Source: Cyanobium sp.
GTDB taxonomy: Bacteria > Cyanobacteriota > Cyanobacteriia > PCC-6307 > Cyanobiaceae
DNA length: 40,922 nt
Reading direction: 5' to 3'
NCBI GenBank assembly: GCA_007135755.1
Contig: SLIG01000036.1
Coordinates: 1 to 40,922, forward strand
Shown: piece by piece, positions 26,622 to 35,359 of the stretch
Layout: every line of letters begins with the position of its first letter
Position numbering within the stretch: the first letter of the stretch is position 1
Translations under genes and position numbers: made by a program
Notes under the pieces: generated by a model
Seen by the model: the letters and a program-made list of their open reading frames with translations, nothing else
Told to the model about the DNA's origin: nothing
Databases searched by the model: none

Positions 26622-27886
26622 GCCGGCAGCGCCTCGAGCACGCAGGCCAGCTGGGGCGCCAGCAGGGGGAGGCTCTCGTTCACCAGAGTCTGCGGGTCCC
26701 AGCGGTCCAGCTCCAGCAGCGGCGCATCGAGGGCCGCTGGATGGTTCCACAGGTGGGTGCTGCTGAGCACGCCAGCGACACCGGCGGCCGATTCCAGGCC
26801 GAAGCGGTAGCCGTTGGCCACCAGCCGACGGCACCGTTCCCACTCCGCAGCCGGGATCGGCGTATCGCCCAAGGTCGCCAGCACCGCCTCGATCTCCCGG
26901 CGGATGGCGGGCAGATCCTCAGGCTCAGCGATGGCTTCCAGGAGCGCGAAGCTGCCGCCCTCGAGCACATGCAGATCCAGATCGATGCTCTCCACCAGCC
27001 GCAGCTGCTCCCGCAGCCGCTCCACCAGCCGGCTGCGGCGGCCCTCAGCCAGCAGGGTGGTGAGCAGGTCGGCCCCCATCACCCCATGCAGGTCGGCGGC
27101 CGGCGGCAGTGACCAGAGCATCAGCAGACGGGCCGATTCCAGCCGCGGCAGTTCCAGGCGGTGCTCGCCCGGCTGCACGGCCAGGGAGGGCAAGGGCGGT
27201 TCGCCGGCGGCGGGGCTCAGCCGCGCCAGGGGGCTGGCCTCCAGGCACTCCCACAGGGCGGAGGTGTGGGCGGCCTGGGGATCGAGGCAGCCGCTGAGGG
27301 TGAGCAGGCAGCGCTCGGCGGTGTAGAGCCGACGGTGGAAGCCCCCCATCAACGCCGGGCTCTGAGCCAGCAGCTCCGAGCGATGGCCGAGGATCGGCCG
27401 GCCATAGGGATGGGCGGGACAGCCGGCGCTGAGCAGGTGCTGCAGAGCTACCTCCTCCGGCTGGTCCTCACTCTGGGCGAGCTCCTCGAGCACCACCCGC
27501 CGCTCCAGGTCGAAGGCCCCGGGTTCGAGCCGCGGTGCCAGCACCAGATCGAGGAGCAGCTCCAGGGCGTCAGGGGCGTCCTGGGGCGGAATCAGCACGT
27601 GGTAGTGCACGTCGTCGAAGCCGGTGGCGGCATTGCTGCTGCCGCCGAGGGCTTCGACCCGGCGGTCGAACTCCCCCGGCTCCAGGCTGGTGCTGCCCTT
27701 GAACACCATGTGCTCGAGGAAGTGGGCCAGTCCGCACTCCCCGGGGCCCTCGAACACGCTGCCGGCCCGGCACCAGAAGTCGAGACAGACCAGGGGGGCT
27801 TCCGGTAGATCGAGGCTCACCACCCGGGCACCGTTGGCCAGCTGATGGATCCGGGGTGGGCGGAGGCCGGGCAGAGCCAGGGGCAA
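26618..27886 (-). CDS. M16 zinc peptidase, catalytic subunit
   Basis: 422 residues if the TTG at 27886 is the start; no ATG or GTG lies in frame between there and the region over pcyA, so the start is uncertain. The zinc motif HFLEH (in [14 protein letters not shown]) is near residue 55, and the downstream Glu ligand is in the [11 protein letters not shown] helix. [21 protein letters not shown] in the second half matches the family. The two M16 genes overlap by four bases and should form one heterodimer. Divergent from pcyA, with only 48 bases between the proposed starts. Confidence 0.9.
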   Translation of the reverse strand: MPLALPGLRPPRIHQLANGARVVSLDLPEAPLVCLDFWCRAGSVFEGPGECGLAHFLEHMVFKGSTSLEPGEFDRRVEALGGSSNAATGFDDVHYHVLIPPQDAPDALELLLDLVLAPRLEPGAFDLERRVVLEELAQSEDQPEEVALQHLLSAGCPAHPYGRPILGHRSELLAQSPALMGGFHRRLYTAERCLLTLSGCLDPQAAHTSALWECLEASPLARLSPAAGEPPLPSLAVQPGEHRLELPRLESARLLMLWSLPPAADLHGVMGADLLTTLLAEGRRSRLVERLREQLRLVESIDLDLHVLEGGSFALLEAIAEPEDLPAIRREIEAVLATLGDTPIPAAEWERCRRLVANGYRFGLESAAGVAGVLSSTHLWNHPAALDAPLLELDRWDPQTLVNESLPLLAPQLACVLEALPA

Positions 27887-27934
27887 CGGGGCGAACGTGG
27901 CAGGATCCGCATTCTGCTGGCTGGCGAGCCCACT

Positions 27935-28672
27935 GTGACTGTCTCCGTGCCCCCGGGATTGCCGCTGCACCCCCTGGTCGACCGCCTGGCCGCCGCCATC
28001 CGCTGTTGCTGGGCCGAGCTGCCCGAGCTGGAGCCGCTGGCGGTGGATCCGGAGCTGGAGGCGATCAGCGGCAGCCTGGATGGGGAGGCGCTGTTCATCC
28101 GCAATGAGCTGCACCGCTGCCGCGGGCTGCGCAAGCTGCACCTGGAAACGGCGCGGCTGGGGCTGGGGCTGCAGATCCTGCACTGCGTGTGGTTTCCCGA
28201 CCCACGCTTCGACCTGCCGGTGTTCGGCGCCGACATCGTCGCCAGCCCGGCGGGGGTGTCGGCCGCGATCATGGATCTCTCGCCGGTTCGCGGGGTTCTG
28301 CCGGAGGGCATTGCGGCGGCCCTGGCGGAGCGGTCCCCCCGCCACTACAGCCAGCCCCGGGAGCTGCCGCCCTGGGGCTCGATCTTTTCCCCCCACGTGC
28401 GCTTCGTGCGTCCGGCCGATGCGTCCGAGGAGGAGATGTTCGTGGAGGAGGTCACCGAAGCTCTGGCGATCCTGGCTCGGGCCTGCCACCACACCCCGGC
28501 TCAGGCCGCCACCGACCCGGCTACGGTTGAGCGGTGGGCGGGTCAGCTGAGCTATTGCAAGCAGCAGAAACAAAACGACAAGACCCGCCGCGTTCTGGAG
28601 AAGGCGTTCAACCCGGCCTGGGCGCAGGTCTACATCGAAGACTTGCTCTTCGACGACCCCCCCAGGCCCTGA
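27935..28672 (+). CDS. pcyA: Phycocyanobilin:ferredoxin oxidoreductase
   Basis: Reduces biliverdin IX-alpha by four electrons to phycocyanobilin, the blue chromophore of phycocyanin and allophycocyanin, using ferredoxin. 245 residues, GTG start at 27935. Catalytic residues aligned with the Synechocystis enzyme are all present: Glu71 (in HLE), His83 (in ILHC) and Asp100 (in FGAD). The C-terminal [19 protein letters not shown] block is nearly invariant in the family. The chromophore product is the one attached to ApcF, also encoded here. devB follows with a stop overlap. Confidence 0.96.
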   Translation: MTVSVPPGLPLHPLVDRLAAAIRCCWAELPELEPLAVDPELEAISGSLDGEALFIRNELHRCRGLRKLHLETARLGLGLQILHCVWFPDPRFDLPVFGADIVASPAGVSAAIMDLSPVRGVLPEGIAAALAERSPRHYSQPRELPPWGSIFSPHVRFVRPADASEEEMFVEEVTEALAILARACHHTPAQAATDPATVERWAGQLSYCKQQKQNDKTRRVLEKAFNPAWAQVYIEDLLFDDPPRP

Positions 28673-29595
28673 GCCGCTGGCGCCGCCCCGCCCTGCTGCT
28701 GGCTTCGGCCCTGGCCGCCGCAGGTCTGCTCGCCTTCGGCGCCAGCCGCCTGCTGCAGCGTCAGGCTGAGCGCCGTGCCGCCGAGGCCTCAGCCCTCACC
28801 GCCGCCGATCAGCCCGCCAGGCCCGAAGCGGTGGCGGCCCTGGGTCGCCTCGATCCCAGCGGTGAGATCCACCAGCTGGCCGCGCCCATCAGTGGCATCG
28901 GCGGCAGCCCGCGCATCACCCGCCTGCTGGTGGCGGAGGGCTCGCGGGTGGAGGCCGGCCAGCTGCTGGCGGAGTTCGACACCGCCGCCGGCCTGCGCGC
29001 CCAGGCCGGGGTGATCGAGGCCCGGATCGCCAACCTGCGCTCGCGACTGGCGGTGCAGAGCCGCGACATCGAGCGCTACCGCGAACTGACCCGCCAGGGG
29101 GCCATCGCCAGCACCGACCTGGATGTCCGCGAAAACGAGCTGCTGGCCCTCAGCGGCCAGCTGCAGGAGGCGCTGGCCGACCGGGAGCGAATCGCCGCCG
29201 AGCTGGTGCTCACCGAACTGCGGGCACCGATTGCTGGCACGGTGCTCCGCCTCCATGCCCGGGTGGGTGAGCGACCCGGTGAGCGGGGCGTGCTGGAGCT
29301 TGGGGCAAGCGAGCGCATGGAAGCCCTGATCGAGGTGTACGAGAGCGACATCGACCGCGTGCGGCTCGATCAGCCCGTACGCCTCACCAGCGAGGCCGGG
29401 GGCTTCAGCGGCAGCCTGCGCGGGCGGGTGATCCGCATCAGTCCCCAGGTGCGGCAGCGCGACGTGCTCTCCAGCGATCCCAGCCAGGACGCCGACACCC
29501 GCGTGGTGGAGGTGCGCGTGGCCCTCGATCCGGAGGACTCCCAGCGGGTGCGGGATCTCACGGGGTTGCGGGTGATCGCCCAGCTGGAGGGCTGA
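28669..29595 (+). CDS. devB: DevB-type membrane fusion protein of an ABC exporter
   Basis: HlyD-like periplasmic adaptor. The frame starts with RWRR and a membrane anchor at about 6-24, then a lipoyl-like half ([28 protein letters not shown]), a short coiled coil (about 105-170, many Arg/Glu/Leu), the second lipoyl half with [19 protein letters not shown] and a beta-barrel domain. No ATG, GTG or TTG occurs between the pcyA stop and residue 55; starts inside pcyA (GTG 28534, TTG 28555) would give long overlaps. I propose the CTG at 28669 in a CTGA overlap. A start at GTG 28831 would lose the anchor. Confidence 0.85.
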   Translation: MSRWRRPALLLASALAAAGLLAFGASRLLQRQAERRAAEASALTAADQPARPEAVAALGRLDPSGEIHQLAAPISGIGGSPRITRLLVAEGSRVEAGQLLAEFDTAAGLRAQAGVIEARIANLRSRLAVQSRDIERYRELTRQGAIASTDLDVRENELLALSGQLQEALADRERIAAELVLTELRAPIAGTVLRLHARVGERPGERGVLELGASERMEALIEVYESDIDRVRLDQPVRLTSEAGGFSGSLRGRVIRISPQVRQRDVLSSDPSQDADTRVVEVRVALDPEDSQRVRDLTGLRVIAQLEG

Positions 29596-30767
29596 TGGCC
29601 TGGCGGATCTGGCAGGGCCGGCGCATCCCCCTGGCCTGGCTGATGCTCACCCGCCAGCCGGTGCGGCTGGCGGTGGCCCTGGCCGGCATCTCCTTCGCCG
29701 GCATCCTGATGTTCATGCAGCTCGGCTTCCGCGACGGGCTGTTCGACGCCAGCGTCACCGTCCATCGCCAGTTCGATGCCGATCTGGTGCTGATGAGCCC
29801 CCGCACCATGAGCTCCATCGGCATGGCCTCCTTCCCGCGCCGGCGCCTGGTGCAGGCGATGGCCGATCCGGCTGTGCGCGGCATCACCCCGGTGAACTGG
29901 GGCCTGCTGCTCTGGCGCAATCCGGACAGCCGCATCAACCGCTCGATCCTCACCATCGGCTTCGAACCGGGTGATCCCCTGTTTCTCGACCCGGCCCTGG
30001 CGGCCCAGGCCGAGGGCCTCACCATGAAGGGGCGGGTGCTGTTCGACGAGCGCTCCCGCCCTGAGTTCGGCCCGATCGCTGAGCGCTTCCGCGCCGGTGA
30101 GGTGGTGGAGACCGAGGTGGCCGGCTCGCGGGTGCGGGTGGCGGGCCTGCTCAACCTCGGCCCCTCCTTCGGCGCCGACGGCAACATGATCACCAGCCGG
30201 GACACCTTCCTGGAGCTGTCTCCCGGAACCCCCCCCGGCAGCATCGAACTGGGACTGATCCGTCTGCTGCCCGATGCCGACGCCGAAACCGTGGCCCAGC
30301 GCCTGCAACGCCAGCTGCCCCCCGATGTCACGGTGTTCACCAAGGCGGCCTTCGAGGACTTCGAGAAGACCTACTGGCGCACCAGCACGGCGATCGGCTT
30401 CATCTTCACCCTCGGTGCGGCGATGGGCTTCGTGGTGGGTTGCGTGATCGTCTATCAGATCCTCAGCTCCGATGTGTCCGATCACCTGCCCGAATACGCC
30501 ACCTTGATGGCGATGGGTTACCCCCTGCCCTCCTTGCTGCGGGTGGTGGGCCGCGAGGGCCTGCTGCTGGCGGTTCTCGGCTACCTGCCGGCCTACGCCG
30601 CCGGCCTGGGTCTGTATGCCCTGGTGCGGAGAGGCACCAACCTGCCGGTGTTCATGAACCTGGACCGTGCCCTGGTGGTGCTGGTGATGATCCTGGTGAT
30701 GTGCCTGGCCTCATCGGCCCTGGCCATGCGCCGCCTGGCGGATGCCGATCCGGCTGAGATCTTCTGA
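29595..30767 (+). CDS. devC: DevC-type ABC exporter permease
   Basis: 390 residues. N-terminal membrane helix (about 20-42, LAVALAGISFAGILMFMQ), a large extracytoplasmic MacB-like domain (about 45-275) and three C-terminal helices from about 278. The DVSDHLPEYATLMAMGY coupling-helix region is a hallmark of DevC. ATG overlaps the devB stop by one base (TGATG). In filamentous species DevBCA exports heterocyst glycolipids; in unicellular species the substrate of the paralogues is unknown. Confidence 0.93.
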   Translation: MAWRIWQGRRIPLAWLMLTRQPVRLAVALAGISFAGILMFMQLGFRDGLFDASVTVHRQFDADLVLMSPRTMSSIGMASFPRRRLVQAMADPAVRGITPVNWGLLLWRNPDSRINRSILTIGFEPGDPLFLDPALAAQAEGLTMKGRVLFDERSRPEFGPIAERFRAGEVVETEVAGSRVRVAGLLNLGPSFGADGNMITSRDTFLELSPGTPPGSIELGLIRLLPDADAETVAQRLQRQLPPDVTVFTKAAFEDFEKTYWRTSTAIGFIFTLGAAMGFVVGCVIVYQILSSDVSDHLPEYATLMAMGYPLPSLLRVVGREGLLLAVLGYLPAYAAGLGLYALVRRGTNLPVFMNLDRALVVLVMILVMCLASSALAMRRLADADPAEIF

Positions 30768-30780
30768 TGGGGGTGGTGTG

Positions 30781-31470
30781 ATGGGGATCGTGGTGAGCGG
30801 CCTCTGCCACAGCTATGGCAAGGGGGCGATGGCCCGTCAGGTGCTGCAGGATGTCGATCTGCGGATCGATCCCGGCGAGGTGGTGCTGCTCACCGGTCCG
30901 TCCGGCTGCGGCAAAACCACCCTGCTCACCCTGGTGGGGGCCCTGCGCCAGGTGCAGCAGGGCTCGGTGCGGGTGCTGGGGCAGGAACTGGCCGGCGCTG
31001 GACGCGCCAGCCGCCAGCGGCTGCGCCGTCGCATCGGCATGATCTTCCAGGGCCACAACCTGCTGCGCTGTCTCAGCGCCGAGCAGAACGTGCAGATGGG
31101 TGCGGATCTCCTCCCCGGGCTGGGCTACCGAGCGCGCCGGGATCTCGCCCGCGAGTGGCTGCGGGCGGTGGGGTTGGGGGATCACCTGGGCAAGCTGCCC
31201 CACGATCTCTCCGGCGGGCAGAAGCAGCGGGTGGCGATTGCCCGTGCGCTGGCCGCCGAACCCCAGTTGTTGCTGGCCGACGAGCCCACAGCCGCCCTTG
31301 ATTCCCGCAGTGGCCGCGATGTGGTGGAGCTGCTGCGCAGCCTGGCCCGGGAGCAGGGCTGCGCGGTCCTGATGGTCACCCATGATCCCCGCATCCTGGA
31401 TGTGGCCGACCGGCTGGTGCGCATGGAGGACGGGCGGTTGTCCGAGTCCGTGCCGGAGGCCGTTGGTTAG
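30781..31470 (+). CDS. devA: DevA-type ABC exporter ATP-binding protein
   Basis: 229 residues from ATG 30781. Walker A GPSGCGKTT at 39-47, Q-loop GMIFQGHNLL, signature LSGGQKQR, Walker B LLLADEPTAALD and the switch His in MVTHD. A typical LolD/MacB-class exporter ATPase, completing the DevBCA set in the order B-C-A. Starts 13 bases after devC. Confidence 0.95.
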   Translation: MGIVVSGLCHSYGKGAMARQVLQDVDLRIDPGEVVLLTGPSGCGKTTLLTLVGALRQVQQGSVRVLGQELAGAGRASRQRLRRRIGMIFQGHNLLRCLSAEQNVQMGADLLPGLGYRARRDLAREWLRAVGLGDHLGKLPHDLSGGQKQRVAIARALAAEPQLLLADEPTAALDSRSGRDVVELLRSLAREQGCAVLMVTHDPRILDVADRLVRMEDGRLSESVPEAVG

Positions 31471-31503
31471 GGTGAGTTACCGCAACCCTGAGGACCGCCC
31501 CCT

Positions 31504-31659
31504 ATGGCGAAACGCCGCAATCTGAAGAAGGAAAAGCAGGACCGCAACCGCGCCTACGCCCGCAAGTTCAAGAAGCGCAAGCTGCGCAACGATGGCCGTG
31601 GTGAAGGGGTCGGCAACGGTGTGACCGGCACGGCGAACAACGGCGGCGCCGCCGACTGA
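31504..31659 (+). CDS. Tiny basic protein, conserved in picocyanobacteria
   Basis: 51 residues, ATG at 31504, TGA at 31657. The first 29 residues are almost all Lys/Arg/Asn with MAKRRNLKKEKQDRNRAYAR, then a Gly/Asn-rich tail. Strongly basic, so nucleic-acid or ribosome binding is plausible but not shown. Initiation is clear and the codon usage matches neighbours. I recall similar proteins after devA in Synechococcus, but cannot confirm it. A strong hairpin starts eight bases after its stop. Confidence 0.7.
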   Translation: MAKRRNLKKEKQDRNRAYARKFKKRKLRNDGRGEGVGNGVTGTANNGGAAD

Positions 31660-31666
31660 GCCATCT

Positions 31667-31689
31667 GGCCCGGTGCGCCGCACCGGGCC
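31667..31689 (+). terminator. Perfect 10-bp hairpin, likely transcript end
   Basis: Stem GGCCCGGTGC (31667-31676) pairs perfectly with GCACCGGGCC (31680-31689) around a GCC loop. It directly follows the 51-residue gene and precedes the glycosyltransferase. There is no T run after it, so it may terminate only weakly or protect an RNA 3' end. Confidence 0.45.
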
Positions 31690-31727
31690 GCTCCCCCCGC
31701 ACGACGCCCTGCTGGAGCTGCTCGCCC

Positions 31728-32705
31728 ATGTTTCTGAGCGTCGTCATCCCCACCTACAACCGCCTGCCGATCCTGCGCCAGTGCCTGGCCGCCCTGGAGG
31801 CCCAGCAGCTGGCGGATCCGGTGAGCGGCTATGAGGTGGTGTTGGTGGATGACGGCTCCAGCGACGACACCGTGGCCTGGATCGAGGCCCACCGTGGCGA
31901 CCTGCTCCACCTGCGCCTGATCCAGCAGCAGCACGCCGGTCCGGCGGAGGGGCGCAACCGCGGCGTGGACGCCGCCCGCGGCGAGGTGGTGGTGTTCATC
32001 GACAGCGACCTGGTGGTGCGGCCCGATTTCCTCGTGAGTCACGCCCGTGCCCTCAGCGCCGACTGGGAGCGCCATGGCGACCGCCTCAGCTTCACCTACG
32101 GGGCGGTGGTGAACACCGCCAACTTCGACAACCCCACCGGCGAACGCCACAAGCTGCGCGATCTCTCCTGGGCCTACTTCGCCACCGGCAATGTGGCCAT
32201 CGAGCGCGACTTGCTGCAGCGCGCCGGGCTGTTCGACACCGCCTTCCGTCTCTACGGCTGGGAGGATCTGGAGCTGGGAGAGCGGCTGCGGCGGCTGGGG
32301 GTGCGCCTCGTGCGCTGTCCGCAGGCCGTGGGCTATCACTGGCATCCAGCCCTGGATCTGGGTCAGATCCCGCGGCTGATCGCGGTGGAGCGGGAGCGGG
32401 CCCGCATGGGCCTGGTGTTCTTCCGCAAGCACCCCACCCGCCGGGTGCGTCTGATGGTGCAGTACACCTGGCTGCATCGCCTGCTCTGGGAGCTGGCCAC
32501 CGCCGGCGGGTTGCTCAATGAGCGCACAGTGAAACCCCTGTTGCGCTGGTTGATCCGCACGGGGCGGCCTGGCCTGGCCATGGAGCTGCTGCGCCTGCCG
32601 CTCAACCGCATCGGCGTGCGCGCCCTGTTTCAGGAAGCCCGCCGTCTGCCCCTCGGAGGCCCAGGGGCAGACCCGGCGCCGGCGCGGGCTGAGACAACGC
32701 TTTGA
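31728..32705 (+). CDS. Family 2 glycosyltransferase
   Basis: 325 residues, inverting GT-A fold. N-terminal SVVIPTYNR, nucleotide-sugar Asp pair in LVDDGSSDD (41-42), metal site DSD at 92-94, then the acceptor-side [12 protein letters not shown] (177-186) with Glu-Asp 179-180. A helical C terminus carries no membrane span. Sugar and acceptor cannot be told; cell-wall or surface polysaccharide is typical for the family. Stands alone between devBCA and rpsB. Confidence 0.9.
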   Translation: MFLSVVIPTYNRLPILRQCLAALEAQQLADPVSGYEVVLVDDGSSDDTVAWIEAHRGDLLHLRLIQQQHAGPAEGRNRGVDAARGEVVVFIDSDLVVRPDFLVSHARALSADWERHGDRLSFTYGAVVNTANFDNPTGERHKLRDLSWAYFATGNVAIERDLLQRAGLFDTAFRLYGWEDLELGERLRRLGVRLVRCPQAVGYHWHPALDLGQIPRLIAVERERARMGLVFFRKHPTRRVRLMVQYTWLHRLLWELATAGGLLNERTVKPLLRWLIRTGRPGLAMELLRLPLNRIGVRALFQEARRLPLGGPGADPAPARAETTL

Positions 32706-32862
32706 TAGTGTTCACCTGTTCTTTCAAACCGCACACCTGCGCGTTTCGGGTGATCGGTGCGATGGCTTTCAGGACGAGCGGCGGGGCATGGTCCCGGCCG
32801 TTCAGCCCTGGAAGCGGCGCCCGCTCCCTGGCAGGTGGTGGCCAACCCGAAACTTTCACACC
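32706..32862 (+). promoter_or_regulatory. rpsB upstream leader region
   Basis: 157 bases before rpsB, the second-longest gap in the window. It includes a relatively AT-rich start (TTTGATAGTGTTC near 32701-32713) suited to a promoter, and a hairpin at 32810-32828 (AGCGG-CGC-CCGCT with two outer G-C pairs past one mismatch) about 35 bases before the ATG. Leaders of rpsB are autoregulated by S2 in E. coli; whether this stem serves that role is unknown. Confidence 0.35.
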
Positions 32863-33570
32863 ATGGCTGTTGTCACCCTCGCCGAGATGATGGAGGCGGG
32901 TGCCCACTTCGGGCACCAAACCCGCCGCTGGAACCCCAAGATGTCGCGCTACATCTACTGTGCGCGCAACGGTGTTCACATCATCGACCTCGTGCAGACG
33001 GCCGTCTGCATGAACAACGCCTACAAGTGGGTGCGCAGCGCAGCCCGCAGCGGCAAGCGCTTCCTGTTCGTGGGCACCAAGAAGCAGGCTTCCGAAGTGA
33101 TCGCCCTGGAGGCCACCCGATGTGGTGCCGCCTATGTCAACCAGCGCTGGCTGGGCGGCATGCTCACCAACTGGACCACCATGCGCGCCCGCATCGAGCG
33201 CCTGAAGGACCTGGAGCGCATGGAGAGCTCCGGTGCCATCGCCATGCGCCCCAAGAAGGAAGCGGCCGTGCTGCGCCGCGAACTGGAGCGCCTGCAGAAG
33301 TACCTGGGCGGGCTCAAGAACATGCGCCGGCTGCCCGATGTGGTGGTGCTGGTGGATCAGCGCCGCGAATCCAACGCCGTGCTGGAGGCCCGCAAGCTGG
33401 ACATTCCGCTGGTGTCGATGCTGGACACCAACTGTGATCCGGATCTGTGCGAAGTGCCGATTCCCTGCAACGACGACGCCGTGCGCTCGGTGCAGCTGGT
33501 GCTGGGCCGCCTGGCCGATGCCATCAATGAAGGCCGTCACGGCGCCTCCGAGGACCCTGAGCAGGGCTGA
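32863..33570 (+). CDS. rpsB: 30S ribosomal protein S2
   Basis: 235 residues. Family start [32 protein letters not shown] and [13 protein letters not shown] in the middle; [31 protein letters not shown] near 160-190. Followed by tsf, the usual bacterial pairing. ATG at 32863; upstream in-frame ATG at 32788 gives an unsupported 25-residue extension. Confidence 0.97.
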   Translation: MAVVTLAEMMEAGAHFGHQTRRWNPKMSRYIYCARNGVHIIDLVQTAVCMNNAYKWVRSAARSGKRFLFVGTKKQASEVIALEATRCGAAYVNQRWLGGMLTNWTTMRARIERLKDLERMESSGAIAMRPKKEAAVLRRELERLQKYLGGLKNMRRLPDVVVLVDQRRESNAVLEARKLDIPLVSMLDTNCDPDLCEVPIPCNDDAVRSVQLVLGRLADAINEGRHGASEDPEQG

Positions 33571-33620
33571 GCCCGGCTCCGCCCTTTGATCCCTACCCCA
33601 TTTACAGATTTCCTCACCCC

Positions 33621-34280
33621 ATGGCTGAGATTTCGGCAAAGCTCGTCAAGACCCTGCGCGACAAGACCGGCGCCGGGATGATGGACTGCAAGAAGGCCCT
33701 CTCCGAGACCAACGGAGACACCGAAAAGGCGGTGGAGTGGCTGCGCCAGAAGGGCATTGCCAGCGCCGAGAAGAAGGCTGGGCGCACCGCTGCAGAGGGG
33801 GCGATCGGCTCCTACATCCACACCGGTGCCCGCGTGGGTGTGCTGGTGGAGGTGAACTGTGAAACCGACTTCGTCGCCCGGGGCGAGATCTTCCAGGAGT
33901 TGATCCGCAACGTGGCCATGCAGATCGCCGCCTGCCCCTCGGTGGACTACGTGAGCGTGGAGAACATCCCCGCGGAGGTGGCTGAGCGCGAAAAACAGAT
34001 CGAGATGGGCCGCGACGACCTCGCCGGCAAGAAGGAGGAGATGAAGGAGCGCATCGTCAGCGGCCGCATCGGCAAGCGTCTCAAGGAAATGGCGCTGATG
34101 GACCAGCCTTACATCAAGGACACCGCCATGACCGTCTCCGAGATGGTCAAGCAGGTGGCTGGCAAGGTGGGCGAGAACATCCAGGTGCGGCGGTTCGTGC
34201 GCTTCAACCTCGGTGAGGGCATCGAGGTGGAATCCGCCGACTTCGCGGCTGAAGTGGCGGCCATGGGCGGTGCCGTCTGA
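33621..34280 (+). CDS. tsf: Elongation factor Ts
   Basis: Nucleotide exchange factor for EF-Tu. 219 residues, the short form usual in cyanobacteria. N-terminal UBA-like [16 protein letters not shown], then the core [14 protein letters not shown] and the C-terminal QPYIKD segment. 50 bases after rpsB, probably one transcript. Confidence 0.97.
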   Translation: MAEISAKLVKTLRDKTGAGMMDCKKALSETNGDTEKAVEWLRQKGIASAEKKAGRTAAEGAIGSYIHTGARVGVLVEVNCETDFVARGEIFQELIRNVAMQIAACPSVDYVSVENIPAEVAEREKQIEMGRDDLAGKKEEMKERIVSGRIGKRLKEMALMDQPYIKDTAMTVSEMVKQVAGKVGENIQVRRFVRFNLGEGIEVESADFAAEVAAMGGAV

Positions 34281-34348
34281 GCGCCAGACCCATCACTGCG
34301 GATCTCCCCCAGAGCGAGGGTCACCTCCCCCTCGACAGCCTCGCCGAG

Positions 34349-35359
34349 GTGCGTCGGCAGCTGGCTGAGGGCCGCGCCCAGCTGGCAGAGGCCAACCCAG
34401 GGCTCTACCGCGACCTGGCCCTCTACCTGCAGGTGCTGCGGGACCTGCTACCCACTGCAGTGGAGAGGGCCGTCTTCCACCTGGCCACCCGTTTTCACCC
34501 CCAGCGCTACTGCGATCTGCCGGGCGAGCACCGCAGCCGTCTGCACACCCGCAGCGCGGCCCTCGTGCGCCAGACCGCCAGCCTGCTCACCGTGGAACAG
34601 CTCAGCCGGCTGGCCGCTGAACTGAGCTCCGGGCGCCAGCTTGGCCAGCGTGGGTTGCAGGAGCAGCTGACCCGGGCGGCCGCCCATCGGCAGGCGATGG
34701 CGGCCGGCGAGCCCGAGGGATCGGTGAACCTGGATGTCGAGCCGCCTGTGGATCTCAGCTGGTTGCCGCTGGCCTCCAGCGGGGCGATGCCGCTGGCCGA
34801 GCACAACGAGCCGGCGGAGGTGGCCCTGGAGGCCAGTGGCGCCCCGGGTGAGCTGCTGGCCGAGGATCCCGACACCACCATCGCTGCTCTGGAGGTCCCG
34901 CCACCGTGGGACTCGCCCCGGTTGCCGGTGGATCCCCAGGCCCTGCTCGTGTGGCTGGAGGGCTTCGATCGGGCTCTGGTGCGGCGCTTGCGCAACCTCT
35001 CCCATGGCCTCAATGTGGAACTGCTGCGCTCGGGTCTGACCCGCAGCCTGTTGCCGCTCACCCTGCTGGAGGCTGCCCTGCGCGGCCAGGTGGACCCGCT
35101 GGCGGCTCCGGCCAACGTGCTGCGGGTGCAACTGCCCGTGAGCTACCCCAGCGGTGGCCAGCTTGAGAGCGTGGCCGTTCTGGTGCGGCCCGCCGACCTG
35201 GAGCTCGAACATCCCCGGCTGCGCAGTTGCCGTTCCCCCCTGCAGCGCCACCGACGCGAGAGTCGCAGAATGGCCGAGCAGCATCGCCGTCTGCTGCTGC
35301 GGCTCTCGGCGCTCGAGGCGGAACAGCTGTGGCACCAGGACAACCCCAGGTACCGGTAG
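34349..35359 (+). CDS. Conserved cyanobacterial protein between tsf and recG
   Basis: 336 residues from GTG 34349. The frame is open upstream to a CTG at 34277 that overlaps the tsf stop (CTGA) and would add 24 residues. Residues 1-110 are helical (LYRDLALYLQVLRDLL, TASLLTVEQLSRLAAEL), the middle is acidic and Pro-rich, and 205-335 is again helical (LVWLEGFDRALVRRLRNLSHGLNVELLRSGLT) ending in a basic coiled segment. No known domain or signal peptide. I recall an unnamed gene at this place in Synechococcus genomes. Overlaps recG by 31 bases. Confidence 0.72.
   Translation: MRRQLAEGRAQLAEANPGLYRDLALYLQVLRDLLPTAVERAVFHLATRFHPQRYCDLPGEHRSRLHTRSAALVRQTASLLTVEQLSRLAAELSSGRQLGQRGLQEQLTRAAAHRQAMAAGEPEGSVNLDVEPPVDLSWLPLASSGAMPLAEHNEPAEVALEASGAPGELLAEDPDTTIAALEVPPPWDSPRLPVDPQALLVWLEGFDRALVRRLRNLSHGLNVELLRSGLTRSLLPLTLLEAALRGQVDPLAAPANVLRVQLPVSYPSGGQLESVAVLVRPADLELEHPRLRSCRSPLQRHRRESRRMAEQHRRLLLRLSALEAEQLWHQDNPRYR

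Noticed and set aside
27500-27545. tRNA-like GGTTCGAG stretch
   Set aside because: It lies inside the M16 coding frame and lacks an acceptor stem and cloverleaf.
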